64,000 nt of DNA, taken from NCBI RefSeq assembly GCF_021018805.1, contig NW_026960610.1:2852001-2916000 (forward strand). Reading direction: 5' to 3'. Below, in pieces: positions 11,289 through 20,640 of the stretch. The stretch's first letter is position 1. Each line of letters opens with the position of its first letter. A program made the position numbers and the translations under genes. The notes under the pieces are model-generated. The model made no database searches and was not told where the DNA came from. It saw only the letters and a program-made list of their open reading frames with translations. This DNA comes from Prinia subflava (Eukaryota; Chordata; Aves; Passeriformes; Cisticolidae).

Positions 11289-11365
11289 GTTGCAAGCTAG
11301 TGAGGAAAGAAAAAAGAAGAAAAAAAAAATCTGCCTTCTACAGCTGCAAAAAGAAGAAACCCACG

Positions 11366-13548
11366 ATGTTCTCAGAGGAACGATTGATGATGGAACTGCT
11401 CCACTCCTTTTTGTTTTCCTGTGACGCTGACTTGACCAGGAAACACGTGAGAGAACTATTTAGCTGGGGAAAGAATCTTGGAATTTTTTATAGTGCTGAA
11501 AAAGCACTCTCAATCGACCCATCGAAAACCCTGGGGGAAAAACTTTTTTTATCCGTTCTGAACGGAAATATGAGAGCTAGCGCTCTCCTAGGGACCTGGG
11601 GAACAGTCTTCCCACTTCTAAAAGAGGCTGGAGAGGACTTTGAAGTTGATTCTGGGCTTTCGACAGGAAGCAGGACTGGCTCCCCTGTGAGCTCCGTCGC
11701 TTCTGACGAGGATTGCTCTGATGCAGGGTTAGAGCCGATGCAGGAGATCCCAGCCCCCATGTCGGGGGTTGGGCGTGGCCAGCGCGGGTCTCGCAAGGGC
11801 TGCAGGACTTTTGTGAGCCTTTTTGCTAGGCCACTGTGCCCGGGCAGTGCTGCTGGCGCGCGCGCGCCGCGTCCGCCTGTGTCGCGCCGAGCCAGAGCGG
11901 TTCAACGCCGCTCCCGCCGCTCCGACGGCCCTGCTCCCCCCCCCTCACGGGCCCGGCATGCCGCGGCGACCCCCCCGCTGCCCGCAGCTGCTGCGGGGTC
12001 CGCCCTGCAGCTGCCGCGCGGAGCCGCCCCGCCTCGGGCCCCCTGCGGGGAGCCGGGGGGGCCGCCGTGCACGCCGCCCCCGGCGCTGCCGGCGCCGCCC
12101 CCTGCCGCCACCTCCCCGGCCCGCCCCGCCCCGCCCCGCCGCGACCTGCTCCGCGCAGGATTCGGCAGGCGAGCCCGGCGGAGACGGCCCCTCCTTGCCC
12201 CGTCCCCCCGCCGCGCCAAATGCTGTGCGCGGGGTCGCCGCCGCCGGCGGTCCGTGCGGTGCCCGCAGCGGAGCCGCCGCCGCCGCCCACCGTGCCGCGC
12301 CCCGCCCCACGCGTCCGGTGCCGGTCCGGCGCCGCGGGGGGAGGGCTGGGCGCAACGCTGCCCGCTGCTGCGGGGCCCCCCGCGCTGGACAGCCCCCCCG
12401 CGCTACCGCGCGGCCCCGCCGCACGCCCCCTCCGTTCAGAGGGGACGGGGCCGAGCGCTGGAGCCGCAGAGCTGCTGCCGGCTCTGGACCCGGCCACCGA
12501 CCCATCGGCTGGCCAGGCGGGAGCTGAAAGCTGTGGCCGATCGGCCACGCCTCCCTGCCCAGAGCGACAATCGCCCCCCCGCTCAGAGAGGAGTCTGAGC
12601 GAGTCACTGTCCCCCGCCCGCCCCCCCTACGGGGCCGGGTCGGCTGTGGGAGATGATAACGGGGCAAAAGCATTGTCTGATGTGCACGCTTTTCCTGTCA
12701 TGAAATCGGATGAGGTTTTTAGTCCTGCATCCCAGCCAAACCAGGCTGCTGAGATAACGGAGCTGCTGCCTGAAGATGCAGCTTTGCCCGAGCCAGTTCA
12801 GGGACCTGTGGTTTTGGTTCCACAACATCATAGCCATGATGACCCATCATGGGCAGTCCCGCTTCCCTTATCAAGGGACGTGGCAGAAAATAATACAAGC
12901 TTCACTGAGGCAATTCAATGGATCAGTGCAGAATTTGAGAATCTGATCTTTCCTTATGAGATAAGAGGTTTTGCAACAGTGATGCTTGAACCTCAACAGG
13001 TTTTTACCTTTGAGAAAAGTTGGAAATCCCTAGCTGTACAAATGGCTGTCATAAATAGACACCTGCCTCGAGACGATCCCTTGTTTGGGGTCGGAGCTGA
13101 CCTACTTATGGGGAGGAGTCAATATGCTTGCCCTGATGTGCAAGCTGGTCTTTCTCACACTGTTTTAGATTCGTGCAGATACATAGGGATATCTGCATTG
13201 ATAAAAACCAAGTTATCCTTCTCCCCAAAGCAAGACTTCTCAGATATAGCACAGAAGCCAGGTGAACCTTTTCATCGACTTATAGTGCGTCTGGTGAAAT
13301 TTTTAGAGATGAGAGTCAAAGATAGTATCTTAAGATTGATATTATTGGAGCAATTAGCACGGAGCCATGCTAATTCTGCTTGCCAGAGGCTCCTGGGGAC
13401 CATTCCAGAGATTTCTAATGTCCTGAAAATGATGCAGACCTGTGCAGTTCTAAACACCTGTGATTCTACGGTGATGACCCCAACGGCTGCTTCACAGCCG
13501 GCAGAAAAGAGGCAGAATGCTGGACATGAGACACAGGCAGATATTTAG
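11366..13548 (+). pseudogene. gag: P4 gag: matrix, GC-rich Pro/Ala/Arg region, capsid
   Basis: The ATG at 11366 (MFSEERLMMELL) is preferred over the upstream GTG at 11300, since it begins a matrix-like domain similar to P1. The first frame is open to 12598. Capsid is in another frame, open from 11836 to 13548, so one small indel lies in the GC-rich overlap, probably near 12.1 kb. That overlap is extremely GC-rich and encodes mostly Pro, Ala, Arg and Gly in either frame. The capsid has IQWISAEFENLIFPYEIRG, FGVGADLLMGRSQYA and a major homology region (QKPGEPFHRLIVRLVKFL). Apart from the indel and a terminal TAG (13546-13548), the gene is well preserved. Confidence 0.82.
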
Positions 13549-13812
13549 CCTAGTGGAGAACAGGAAAAGGAGGCACAGAAAGTGACTCCCTTGTTTTTCT
13601 GCGCACAATGTGGGGGTCCAGACCATATTGCAGAAACTTGCAAAGCAGTGGGTCATGCTGAGCCCACGCCAAGCCCGAAAACTCGGAGGCGAAGAAAAAG
13701 ACGAAGACATCAGGGGGACGAAACAGTTTCCCAAGCTCTAGAACGAGCAAAATTCTCTGGCTGGTGTACAGCCATCATCTCAAGTGTAGGAAGTGTTGAT
13801 GTTGCCACATAG
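13549..13812 (+). pseudogene. gag: P4 gag nucleocapsid piece with one zinc knuckle
   Basis: In the same frame as capsid, after the TAG at 13546-13548, the sequence continues for about 87 codons. It has one CCHC knuckle (CAQCGGPDHIAETC), then a strongly basic tract (PKTRRRRKRRRHQ) and a stop at 13810-13812. The knuckle would bind genomic RNA. The TAG is either a disabling mutation or a readthrough stop. Between 13813 and 14082 I see no domain, though a tract ending in CTATCCTCAG near 13930 looks like a splice acceptor. Confidence 0.72.
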
Positions 13813-14082
13813 CTATGGTCAGTTTTCTTTGGACCTTGCAGTGGGTTTCTACGTCCACATCCTATGTTGCATGCATTCTTTGAGAAAAAGTCAATTGCTC
13901 AATTTGTGTTTTCTAAGTTCTCTATCCTCAGGTTCTGGGATCCATGCTAAGAAGGCGGCCGCTGAAAGTCTGCTGAGCTGCCTCAGGTGCATTGGACTGA
14001 TCCTGTTTGATCCTGAAACCTTGTGCACCCTGTGCCACCCTAGTGCCACCCATCACAGAAGCCTCTTCGAGATCTGATTAAC

Positions 14083-14349
14083 ATGGACACGGACTGGCAT
14101 CCTCTCTTTTCCTATATGGCCTCCATAGAGACTTTGGATCCTGTGGAGCTGCTGGACAAGGACAGACTGAAGCAGTGTGATGCTGAGAGCCAGCGGACTG
14201 TTAATCATGGACTCAGAGGAATTGTTTGCTATGGCTCAGTTTTATGTATGGTAGCCATTGTGACCTCTGTGGGGAAAGTGCACGTTGTTTGGGGGTTGTG
14301 GTTTTGGGACAGAACTTTTGGGGTTCAGAATTTTGAATTGAGTGATTAA
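14083..14349 (+). CDS. P4 distal small ORF with hydrophobic segment, unknown
   Basis: An 88-codon ORF with ATG at 14083 and TAA at 14347-14349 is the only open frame of note between gag and the 3' LTR. The first 45 residues are polar and acidic (MDTDWHPLFSYMAS start). Residues about 46-75 are hydrophobic (GIVCYGSVLCMVAIVTSVG, then a Trp-rich patch), which could be a membrane segment. It does not read like the TM anchors of P2 or P5. It may be an env remnant, an accessory protein or a chance frame. The possible splice acceptor near 13930 would place it on a spliced RNA. I do not recognise the product. Confidence 0.35.
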   Translation: MDTDWHPLFSYMASIETLDPVELLDKDRLKQCDAESQRTVNHGLRGIVCYGSVLCMVAIVTSVGKVHVVWGLWFWDRTFGVQNFELSD

Positions 14350-14660
14350 TTTTTCTTGGAATGCTCCTGCCTTTTGCACCGTATATTCCCTTGTATCTTA
14401 TAAAAATTTAAATATATGAGGGTGTTGGTTGAATTATGTTAGACTATGCTCGAGATATTTTGAGCAGATTATTGCAAGGGGTTCAGGGTGAAACCCTGGG
14501 TTGCAAAGGCAGAATCAGACCAACATGTAGCCCTCACACCGTCACCTAAATGAAGGTCGGTGAACTTTATATAGGTTTTTTTTTCTTTCTTTTTTCCTGT
14601 CATAGAATTGTTCATTTTTCTTTTTCTGTTTTCTTTTTTAATATACTTAAAAGGGTGAGA

Positions 14661-14989
14661 TGTTGCCATGAGTTTTTCCCGGTTTTGCTGAGCGCTCATA
14701 TTAAAGGAGAAGTTCGTACCTTCTCACGCTCTTTTAATGTAAACATCAGCTATGTTCTATAAACATAGCCATTGTTATTACATTTCTTGCTGGGACAACA
14801 AGACTGTGTGACAGTCCCCTTCACCAATGTGATGTGGAGGTGGGAATTCCTTCCTCCAATCCACAGGCCTCATAGTAAAAGTATAAAAGTAGGTTTTTGT
14901 AAATAAACCGGGGCTTCTGCCCTGCTGCTGTTGTTGCACCCAGATCAGTGTCCCCAGTCTGTTTTCCTGGTTGGGCCTCCACGGTGATA
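14661..14989 (+). repeat. P4 3' LTR
   Basis: It is the same length as the 5' copy, with differences seen at only about two positions (GTTTTTAC versus GTTATTAC, GCCGGG versus GCTGGG). A purine tract AAAAGGGTGAGA (14649-14660) directly precedes it and would prime plus-strand synthesis. GTACAA follows. Confidence 0.9.
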
Positions 14990-14995
14990 GTACAA

Positions 14996-15280
14996 GAACA
15001 AAACTAAAAAAAAGCCTTTAGTTTTTGTCTGCAATGTCGACACAAAACAAGTTGAAAGACCTTTTCAGTTAATAACTTAGAGCAAGAGTTATGCTTGTCT
15101 CCACAAGAGCTAGACCAAAGTAAGTAACTACAAAGAACGTGAAACCCTACGGAGTCCAGACGCAAGCAGACGTAGACCCCAAAACAAGAAATAAAGAAGT
15201 GAGCACGCAGACGTGAGCTAGGGTCGAAACAACAGACGTCTTGCCTTTCTGCGTGCAAGAAACTTAGACATTTAAGTTTT
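14996..15280 (+). pseudogene. pol: P3 integrase C-terminal end and env leader
   Basis: This continues the integrase interrupted by P4. VCNVDTKQVERPFQLIT aligns by eye with the C-terminal domain of the P2 integrase (about 18770-18830). Stops are frequent and GG is nearly absent. From about 15110 another frame is rich in Arg and Lys (ESRRKQT, ARRREL). It could be the env leader, which is also basic in P5. The two readings overlap, as integrase and env often do in this group. Confidence 0.55.
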
Positions 15281-15283
15281 TCT

Positions 15284-16380
15284 TTGAGACTTAAGTTGTG
15301 TTACATTTTTAAAATTCCCAAAAGAAAGAAGACCATTAAACATGGAAGTAACACACTTGTATTTCATTTTCTCATTAGTTGCCTTGGGCAAAACAGAAGT
15401 CCTGCCCATGGCTCAACCAAGAGAGAATGTTTAAGAAACTTTACCCAACGCATCAAAGTTAGACACCATCTGTTTAACACACTCGAAACCAAAGAAACCT
15501 TTCTCAATATGTTTAGTAAGTCTGCCAGTAAAAAAATAGCCAATCCCAGAGAACATCCCTGCGACCATCTCAAAGTTTATTGTAAATCCAGTAGACGGAT
15601 GGAATGTTTAGACAAAATTCCTTCCTGTAGCTCCTTTTGAACCTCAAGAATTAGAAATTCTTAAATCTATCAAAATGAGTTTTTGTGTACAATTTAGCTT
15701 TTCTAGAGTAGCAAAAAACAAAATGACAGACGTCACTCCAAACAGCATAATTTATAAAAATGTGTCAACTTGGTGTAATTACACTAAAGTGTTCACCAAA
15801 CCATCCAACCATGTTCCAGCACAATTGCCAAGAAGATTCTTTTTAATTTGCAGAAACAAAGTTTAACCTGTAATTCCTGCAAATGTCAAAAGCAGTCCAT
15901 GCAGCATTAGAAAGCTTTCACTGCTGACACCCAACATGACATTGTTAAAAAAACAAAAACATAAAATGAAAAGATCAGTTCAGAAATATGATCCAAATTG
16001 TAATGACAACATTCACACATAGACCAAAGCTCAAAAAATTGCAGTGGTGATACTCTCACCGCAAACAGCATCAGGAGTAGCCTTGACACAGTTGAACCAA
16101 TTAAGTTGTTAGCTAAGCAAGCATGCCCGTACCACCTCTCTTGCACTGAGTGACATGTTAACTGACATTGACAGTGTAAGACAAGCAAGTATCCAGAACA
16201 AAGCAGGGATCGATTATCTCTTGCTTGCACATAATCACAAGTGTAAAAAATTTAAAAAGATGTGCTGCATGAATCTGTCAAATCATTCCAAATCCATTCA
16301 CAAAAATATCAAGCAATTACAATACAGTGTAGACAAACTTAAAAAAGTGACAAGATCATAGCTAAATAATGTGTTTAATT
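15284..16380 (+). pseudogene. env: P3 env (SU and TM), heavily mutated
   Basis: SU pieces are readable in several frames. One runs around 15400-15640 (KLDTICL). Another is open at 15675-15866 (CVQFSF, then YKNVSTWCNYTK, then PRRFFLICRNK), which corresponds to P2 and P5 SU. The TM piece at 16155-16361 has QNKAGIDYLLLAHNH and CKKFKKMCC, the CX6CC motif of alpha- and gammaretroviral TM subunits. Several residues are Lys or Asn where P2 and P5 have Glu or Gly, which fits G-to-A changes. No membrane anchor survives clearly. The gene is non-functional. Confidence 0.75.
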
Positions 16381-16534
16381 TTTTAAATCTTTCACAATTG
16401 TAGAAGACACTTTTAAAGATAGCTATGTATATATTGTTAAAACTTGTAATTTTTCTCCTGCTTGTGCCGTGTGTGCTTTATTACATACGACAGGCCATAA
16501 ACAAAGTTGCTAAAGAAGTATTTTTAGTGCAAAT

Positions 16535-16546
16535 AGGAGGGGGAGA
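16535..16546 (+). promoter_or_regulatory. P3 polypurine tract
   Basis: AGGAGGGGGAGA directly precedes the 3' LTR. It keeps all its GG pairs although the sequence on both sides has lost most of them. This fits protection of the tract inside its RNA:DNA hybrid during reverse transcription. Confidence 0.7.
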
Positions 16547-17235
16547 TGTTGGAGTCCAGGGCATCCCTCTGGTCGCCCTGGAGGGTCAGTGATCTGGTCA
16601 AAAGAGGTCTGCGACCCAGACAGAGGGGTTTAGAACGTGTACAGGGGGGTCTAAGATCTGTACAGGGAAGTTTTAAGCCTTAGCACAGAGCCCAGGGAGA
16701 TGCAAGCTTTAACTTCAGTCCATGGGAGAAACTACCTACATTGCAGGAGGAGTTACAAGTCACCAAAGTGTGAAATAAATAGTAATCAGTTTATCACTAA
16801 GGGTGCATGTATTTTTGAGTGTGTAGACTTAAAAAGACAATATAGAAGATCCAAGGTGTAGTCCTGTCCTTCTTCTCCTTCTTTCAGTCCGACATTTCTG
16901 CTGTGAAGGTAGCAGGTTTAGATAAAGTCAAAGTATATATAACCTGTCTAGCATAAGTGTTAAGTATTAGTAATTAATTGTAAATAATAGAAATGTAATA
17001 TGTAATATAAGAAGTCAAGACCCTCCCAGAAGAGGAGAGAGTGTGGTTGCCCCTGCTGCTGCACGGAGCTCCGCAGAGCACGAGAAGAGCTTGTGAGATA
17101 AGAAAAAATAAACAGAGAACGAGACCCTGAACACGAGAAACCTGAAAACTCCATGTGTTTCTTTGCACCCAGCTCACGACTCATCAAAAAGCAGAGACAA
17201 TTTATCACCCTAATCTTGGGGACTTAAACCTGAGA
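16547..17235 (+). repeat. P3 3' LTR, G-to-A rich
   Basis: It aligns end to end with 5961-6644. By eye more than thirty positions read A here and G there, with few changes the other way. An example is TTTAGATAAAGTC versus TTTGGATAGGGTC. AATAAA is kept at about 17107. The right boundary is set by the duplicated GATGTG. Confidence 0.9.
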
Positions 17236-17241
17236 GATGTG

Positions 17242-17982
17242 ACCCAAAGGTGCCTTTCCATTTCATTGTTCTAGGAAAGCTGCCACATCTGCATGGTTTG
17301 ATTTTCCAATGGATCGAGGAGCAGAGATTCACTCTTGATCATAGAGTGGGTCTTCCTCTCTCACCAAAGATCCAAGACCAACACAGAGCCACAGGAGTTG
17401 ATAGCTCAGCTGATTCGGAAGGCCAGGGTAAGATTGTGTGAATTGGCGGGTTGTGACTTTGCATGTATTCACCTCCCGGTCAGACTTTCTGAGGAGGGAA
17501 AGAACTCTCCTGAGAGGTTGACCAAAGAGATGTTTGAGCATTTGCTGCAGAGCAATGCCAGTCTCCAATTATCTCTGGACAGCTACAGGGGACAAATACC
17601 AGTCCATGCCCTGTCCCACAAGTTGTTCAATGAGGAATCCCACCTCATTCCTCGTGAGAAGAGGAGTCGGAGACCACTCAAAGCTCTCACAGTCTTCAAG
17701 GATGCATCTGGGGCTTCCAACAAGTCGGTGATGACTTGGAGGAACCCACGGACTCAGCATTGGGAAGCTGATGTTGAGTTTGTGGAGGCATCCCCCCAAG
17801 CAGCTGAACTGGTCGCTGTGGTAAGAGCTTTTGAGAAGTTTTCAGAACCAATTGATTTGGTAACCGACTCTGCCTATGTGGCGGGAGTAGTGTCCAGAGC
17901 GGAGCAGGCTGTGCTCAAAGAAATAGAGAATGAACATCTCTTCAGATTGCTTTCAAGGCTAATTTATTTGGTTTCTCATTGA
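17242..17982 (+). pseudogene. pol: P2 pol continued: connection and RNase H
   Basis: P2 pol resumes directly after the duplication with PKVPFHFIVLGKLPHLHGL. One frameshift lies near 17325, after which the frame is open to 17982. RNase H catalytic positions are visible: TVFKDASG (Asp), QAAELVAVVRAF (Glu) and VTDSAYVAG (Asp). A TGA at 17980-17982 interrupts between LVSH and EHPFYV. It looks like decay of an Arg CGA codon. The fourth Asp (NCQADSLAA) is in the next open piece. Confidence 0.82.
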
Positions 17983-17997
17983 GAGCATCCGTTTTAC

Positions 17998-19002
17998 GTG
18001 ATGCATGTGAGGTCACACACTGATTTGACAGGTGAGATCGCAGAGGGGAATTGTCAGGCAGACTCCCTTGCTGCACCAGTTGAAAAGGCACATCTCCCTG
18101 ATGTCTTCCAACAGGCAAAACTGAGTCACCAACACTACCATCAAAATGTGCCTGCTCTGATCCGACAATTCCAGCTAACACGGAGCCAGGCTCGAGCCAC
18201 TGTGGGTACCTGTCCCAACTGCCAGCTCCAGGCCATGCCATCAATGGGCATGGGGGTTAACCCCAGGGGCCTGGGCAGCTGTGAAGTGTGGCAGATAGAC
18301 ATCACACACATTCCTAGTTTTGGTCGCCTCAAATATGTTCATGTGAGCATTGACACATATTCGGGTGCAGTGTATGCCTCTGCCCATGCAGGAGAAAAGT
18401 CTGTACATGCCAAGAAGCACCTGGTGCAAGCTTTTGCAGTGTTGGGAATTCCAAAAACAATCAAAACTGATAACGGCCCAGCGTATGTGTCCAAGGAGTT
18501 CCTGGAATTTGTCCAGCAGTGGGGAGTGGAACATAAAACTGGCATCCCCCACTCCCCTACAGGTCAAGCTGTGATTGAGCATGTACACCAGATGCTCAAG
18601 CAGGTTTTGGCTAGACAGGGCACCTCTGCTGCATGGATGTCTCCACAGCAGAAGCTCTGCAAAGCCATGTTTGCCATCAGTTTTCTGAACTGGTCCTTTG
18701 AAAACATGAGTCCACCTGAGGTACGCCATTTTAACAGTGGCAGTCAGTTAAAATTGTCTCAGCATCCAGCGGTCTTGATTAGGGATCCAGAAACTTGGGA
18801 AACCAAAGGTCCCTATGAGATTGTGACCTGGGGTTGTGGCTATGCATGTGTGGCTACTCCCTCAGGCCCTCGGTGGATTCCCCAGAAATGGGTGAAACCT
18901 TTTGTCCCCAAAAATCCAGCTCCAGCAGAAGGGGATAAGAAGCAAGTAGCCGATGCTTCGAAGAGAAGATGCCGCCAGATGGAAGAGAAAGAATCTTCCT
19001 AG
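17998..19002 (+). CDS. pol: P2 integrase (with RNase H end)
   Basis: The 334-codon open frame begins in the last RNase H strand (VRSHTDLTGE, QADSLAA). The integrase follows with the zinc-binding His pair (HQHYH) and Cys pair (CPNCQ). The catalytic core has QIDITHIPSF (Asp), KTDNGPAYVS (Asp) and QAVIEHVHQ (Glu). The C-terminal domain has VTWGCGYACVATPSGP, WIPQKWVKPF and a basic tail. All DDE residues are present. The domain would join viral cDNA to host DNA. It is the most complete integrase in the window, but a stop separates it from RT-RNase H, so it would not be made from the normal polyprotein. Confidence 0.88.
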   Translation: MMHVRSHTDLTGEIAEGNCQADSLAAPVEKAHLPDVFQQAKLSHQHYHQNVPALIRQFQLTRSQARATVGTCPNCQLQAMPSMGMGVNPRGLGSCEVWQIDITHIPSFGRLKYVHVSIDTYSGAVYASAHAGEKSVHAKKHLVQAFAVLGIPKTIKTDNGPAYVSKEFLEFVQQWGVEHKTGIPHSPTGQAVIEHVHQMLKQVLARQGTSAAWMSPQQKLCKAMFAISFLNWSFENMSPPEVRHFNSGSQLKLSQHPAVLIRDPETWETKGPYEIVTWGCGYACVATPSGPRWIPQKWVKPFVPKNPAPAEGDKKQVADASKRRCRQMEEKESS

Positions 19003-19096
19003 GTGTGGATTCATTTTGGCAGAAACAGAAACTTGTAACATGTTTTAAAAATGTTGTTTTTCCCTTCTAGAGAAAACCTACCTCCCACTCAACCCT

Positions 19097-19899
19097 ATGA
19101 TGAACCCCATCCAAGTTGTCATCCTGCTAATGCTGAACAGTCTGGCAGCTGCATGGATCATCCCTCAGCCACGTCAGAATGTCTGGGTAACCCTGGCACA
19201 GACACTTCAGTAGGAAAACATATGTTTGTCCACTGCAGCAGCTAAGAACCCTATGTCCACCTGTCTGGTAGGAATTCCATTGCAGGCTGGAGGATTTCCA
19301 GCAGGTTTGAACAAATATAGGTCAAACGAAATTCCAGAGGCACACACCCCCCAACCACACAAGGATCACCAAAAGCAAGCTGTGGTGGTCATGAACCCCT
19401 TAGAGGAATGGGTGCAGAGTTTGCCCAAGGTAGCTCAGGAACCCCAAGAGTTAGAACTATTGGGTTCCTCCCCTGCAACATACTACATCCATTTTTCTGT
19501 CCTCCCAAAACCTTCTAGCACTGACGAGTACCACCTCATAAGACAACTCCAGGGAGAGTTTACTGCAAAAAGGTGGTGTCATAATATAAGCCACATTGCA
19601 GCAGACAACCCATCTCACTCAAGTCCCAGAAGTCTCCCTAAGGGATTGCTCTTGATTTGTGGGGATCGGGCATGGGCAGGAATTCCATCCTGGCTTTTAG
19701 GAGGGCCATGTACCATAGGCCAATTTTCCGTATTGACACCCAACCAAACTTTAATTGGCGAATGGACTCACAAAAACAAATCAGCAAATAAAATTCAGAA
19801 GAGGAGTGCTGATAATCTGGACCCAAATTGTAATTCAGAAATTTTTCATTGGGCAAAGTCAAAAAGGGTTGCTGTATCCCTGTTCCTTCCGTGGGTAGC
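19097..19899 (+). pseudogene. env: P2 env SU and start of TM, one stop, split by LTR S2
   Basis: The ATG at 19097 begins a signal peptide (QVVILLMLNSLAAA is hydrophobic). Mature SU begins near QPRQNVWVTLAQ. A TAG at 19211-19213 is the only stop, and the frame is then open to the LTR insertion. SU has several Cys and glycosylation sites. A basic stretch ending QKRS, near 19800, is the likely SU/TM cleavage site. The frame after the cleavage site leads through FLPWVA to the duplication GGTAGC (19894-19899). The layout matches P5 env. It is of the alpharetrovirus type, judged by the TM downstream. Confidence 0.8.
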
Positions 19900-20299
19900 C
19901 GTGGCCGAGTTTCTCAGGTATCGTGGGCATGATATGCTCGCAGATACCATTTGAGCTATTCCAAACTAGGCCAAACTAGGCCTCAGGCCTGGGTCTAGTA
20001 GGCTGCAGAACGTTCAGCATACGTAGTAGCAGATAAACTTATCTGCTACTAGGAATGTGTTACGGTATGGACACTCGCAGCATAGAGGTAATTGCACTAA
20101 GTCTCCGTAGCTACCTTAACCCTGGATTGTTTACATACTTCTGTATGTCCACTGCCTATCACAGTGCACCTGCTAAATGTAAATGACTCGCTCTGTATTT
20201 AATCCGCCATCTCGTGGAATAAAGCGGAGTACGTGCTGGAAACCATACTGGTTGGTCTCACGTCGCTCTAGTCCCCGGTCTTACCAGAGCTCGGCTACA
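19900..20299 (+). repeat. Solo LTR S2 in P2 env
   Basis: 400 bp is flanked by GGTAGC (19894-19899 and 20300-20305). The ends are imperfect inverted repeats (CGTGGCCGAG and CTCGGCTACA), so the first base was probably T. TATTTAAT is at 20196-20203 and AATAAA at 20218-20223. The short U3-R-U5 plan is like alpharetroviral LTRs. Confidence 0.82.
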
Positions 20300-20640
20300 G
20301 GTAGCAGCAGCCAAAGCTCTAGGTGAATTGGGCCACCTAGAGTGCTGGGTGGTCAAACAGGCAAACTTAACATCCACCGCCATCAGCTCTCTCCTAGAAG
20401 ACGAGGAAATTACCAGACAGGCTACTCTCCAAAACCACGCTGCGATAGATTTTCTCCTATTATTACATGGACATGAATGCCAGGAATTTGAAGGACTCTG
20501 TTGCATGAATCTGTCCTCAAAAGCTCCAAACATCCATGCTGCCCTCTGAAGCATAAACAACATGATCGGACAAGTGAAGCAAGAATCTGAAGATTGGATC
20601 AAGGAACTGTTCAAGAGCTGGGGATTCACAGGGTGGTGGA
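20300..20640 (+). pseudogene. env: P2 env TM ectodomain
   Basis: Env resumes in frame after the S2 duplication. A coiled-coil-like stretch (ALGELGHLECWVVKQANLTS) is followed by QNHAAIDFLLLLHGHECQEF, the region of the retroviral immunosuppressive-type peptide. The CX6CC motif (CQEFEGLCC) follows. A TGA at 20547-20549 breaks the frame, and coding then continues (NNMIGQVKQESEDWIKELF). At 20641 LTR S3 interrupts just before the membrane anchor. Confidence 0.82.

Larger units (their letters stand above)
10940..14989 (+). mobile_element. Provirus P4: gag-only ERV inserted in P3
   Basis: Two LTRs of 329 bp (10940-11268 and 14661-14989) are flanked by GTACAA (10934-10939 and 14990-14995). By eye the LTRs differ at about two positions, so this is a young insertion. 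The interior holds gag and a short distal ORF but no protease, RT, integrase or recognisable env. It must have been mobilised in trans. The LTR core and matrix-like region resemble P1. The LTR ends in TA (GGTGATA), not CA, when the duplication is taken as GTACAA. Confidence 0.88.
5961..17235 (+). mobile_element. Provirus P3, inserted in P2 pol and edited in its 3' half
   Basis: Two LTRs (5961-6644 and 16547-17235) are flanked by GATGTG (5955-5960 and 17236-17241). The interior has a gag with a long Pro/Ser/Gln-rich region, a pol reduced to RNase H and integrase, and an alpharetrovirus-type env. Nucleocapsid, protease and RT are deleted near 10090. From about 9.2 kb to the end, GG is rare and AG, TAG and TGA are frequent. 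The 3' LTR has dozens of A where the 5' LTR has G. P4 sits inside its integrase. It could only have moved with proteins supplied in trans. Confidence 0.88.

Noticed and set aside
11823..12673. Minus-strand frames of 240 and 242 codons in P4
   Set aside because: Shadows of the GC-rich Pro/Ala/Arg region. The plus strand frame links to capsid.
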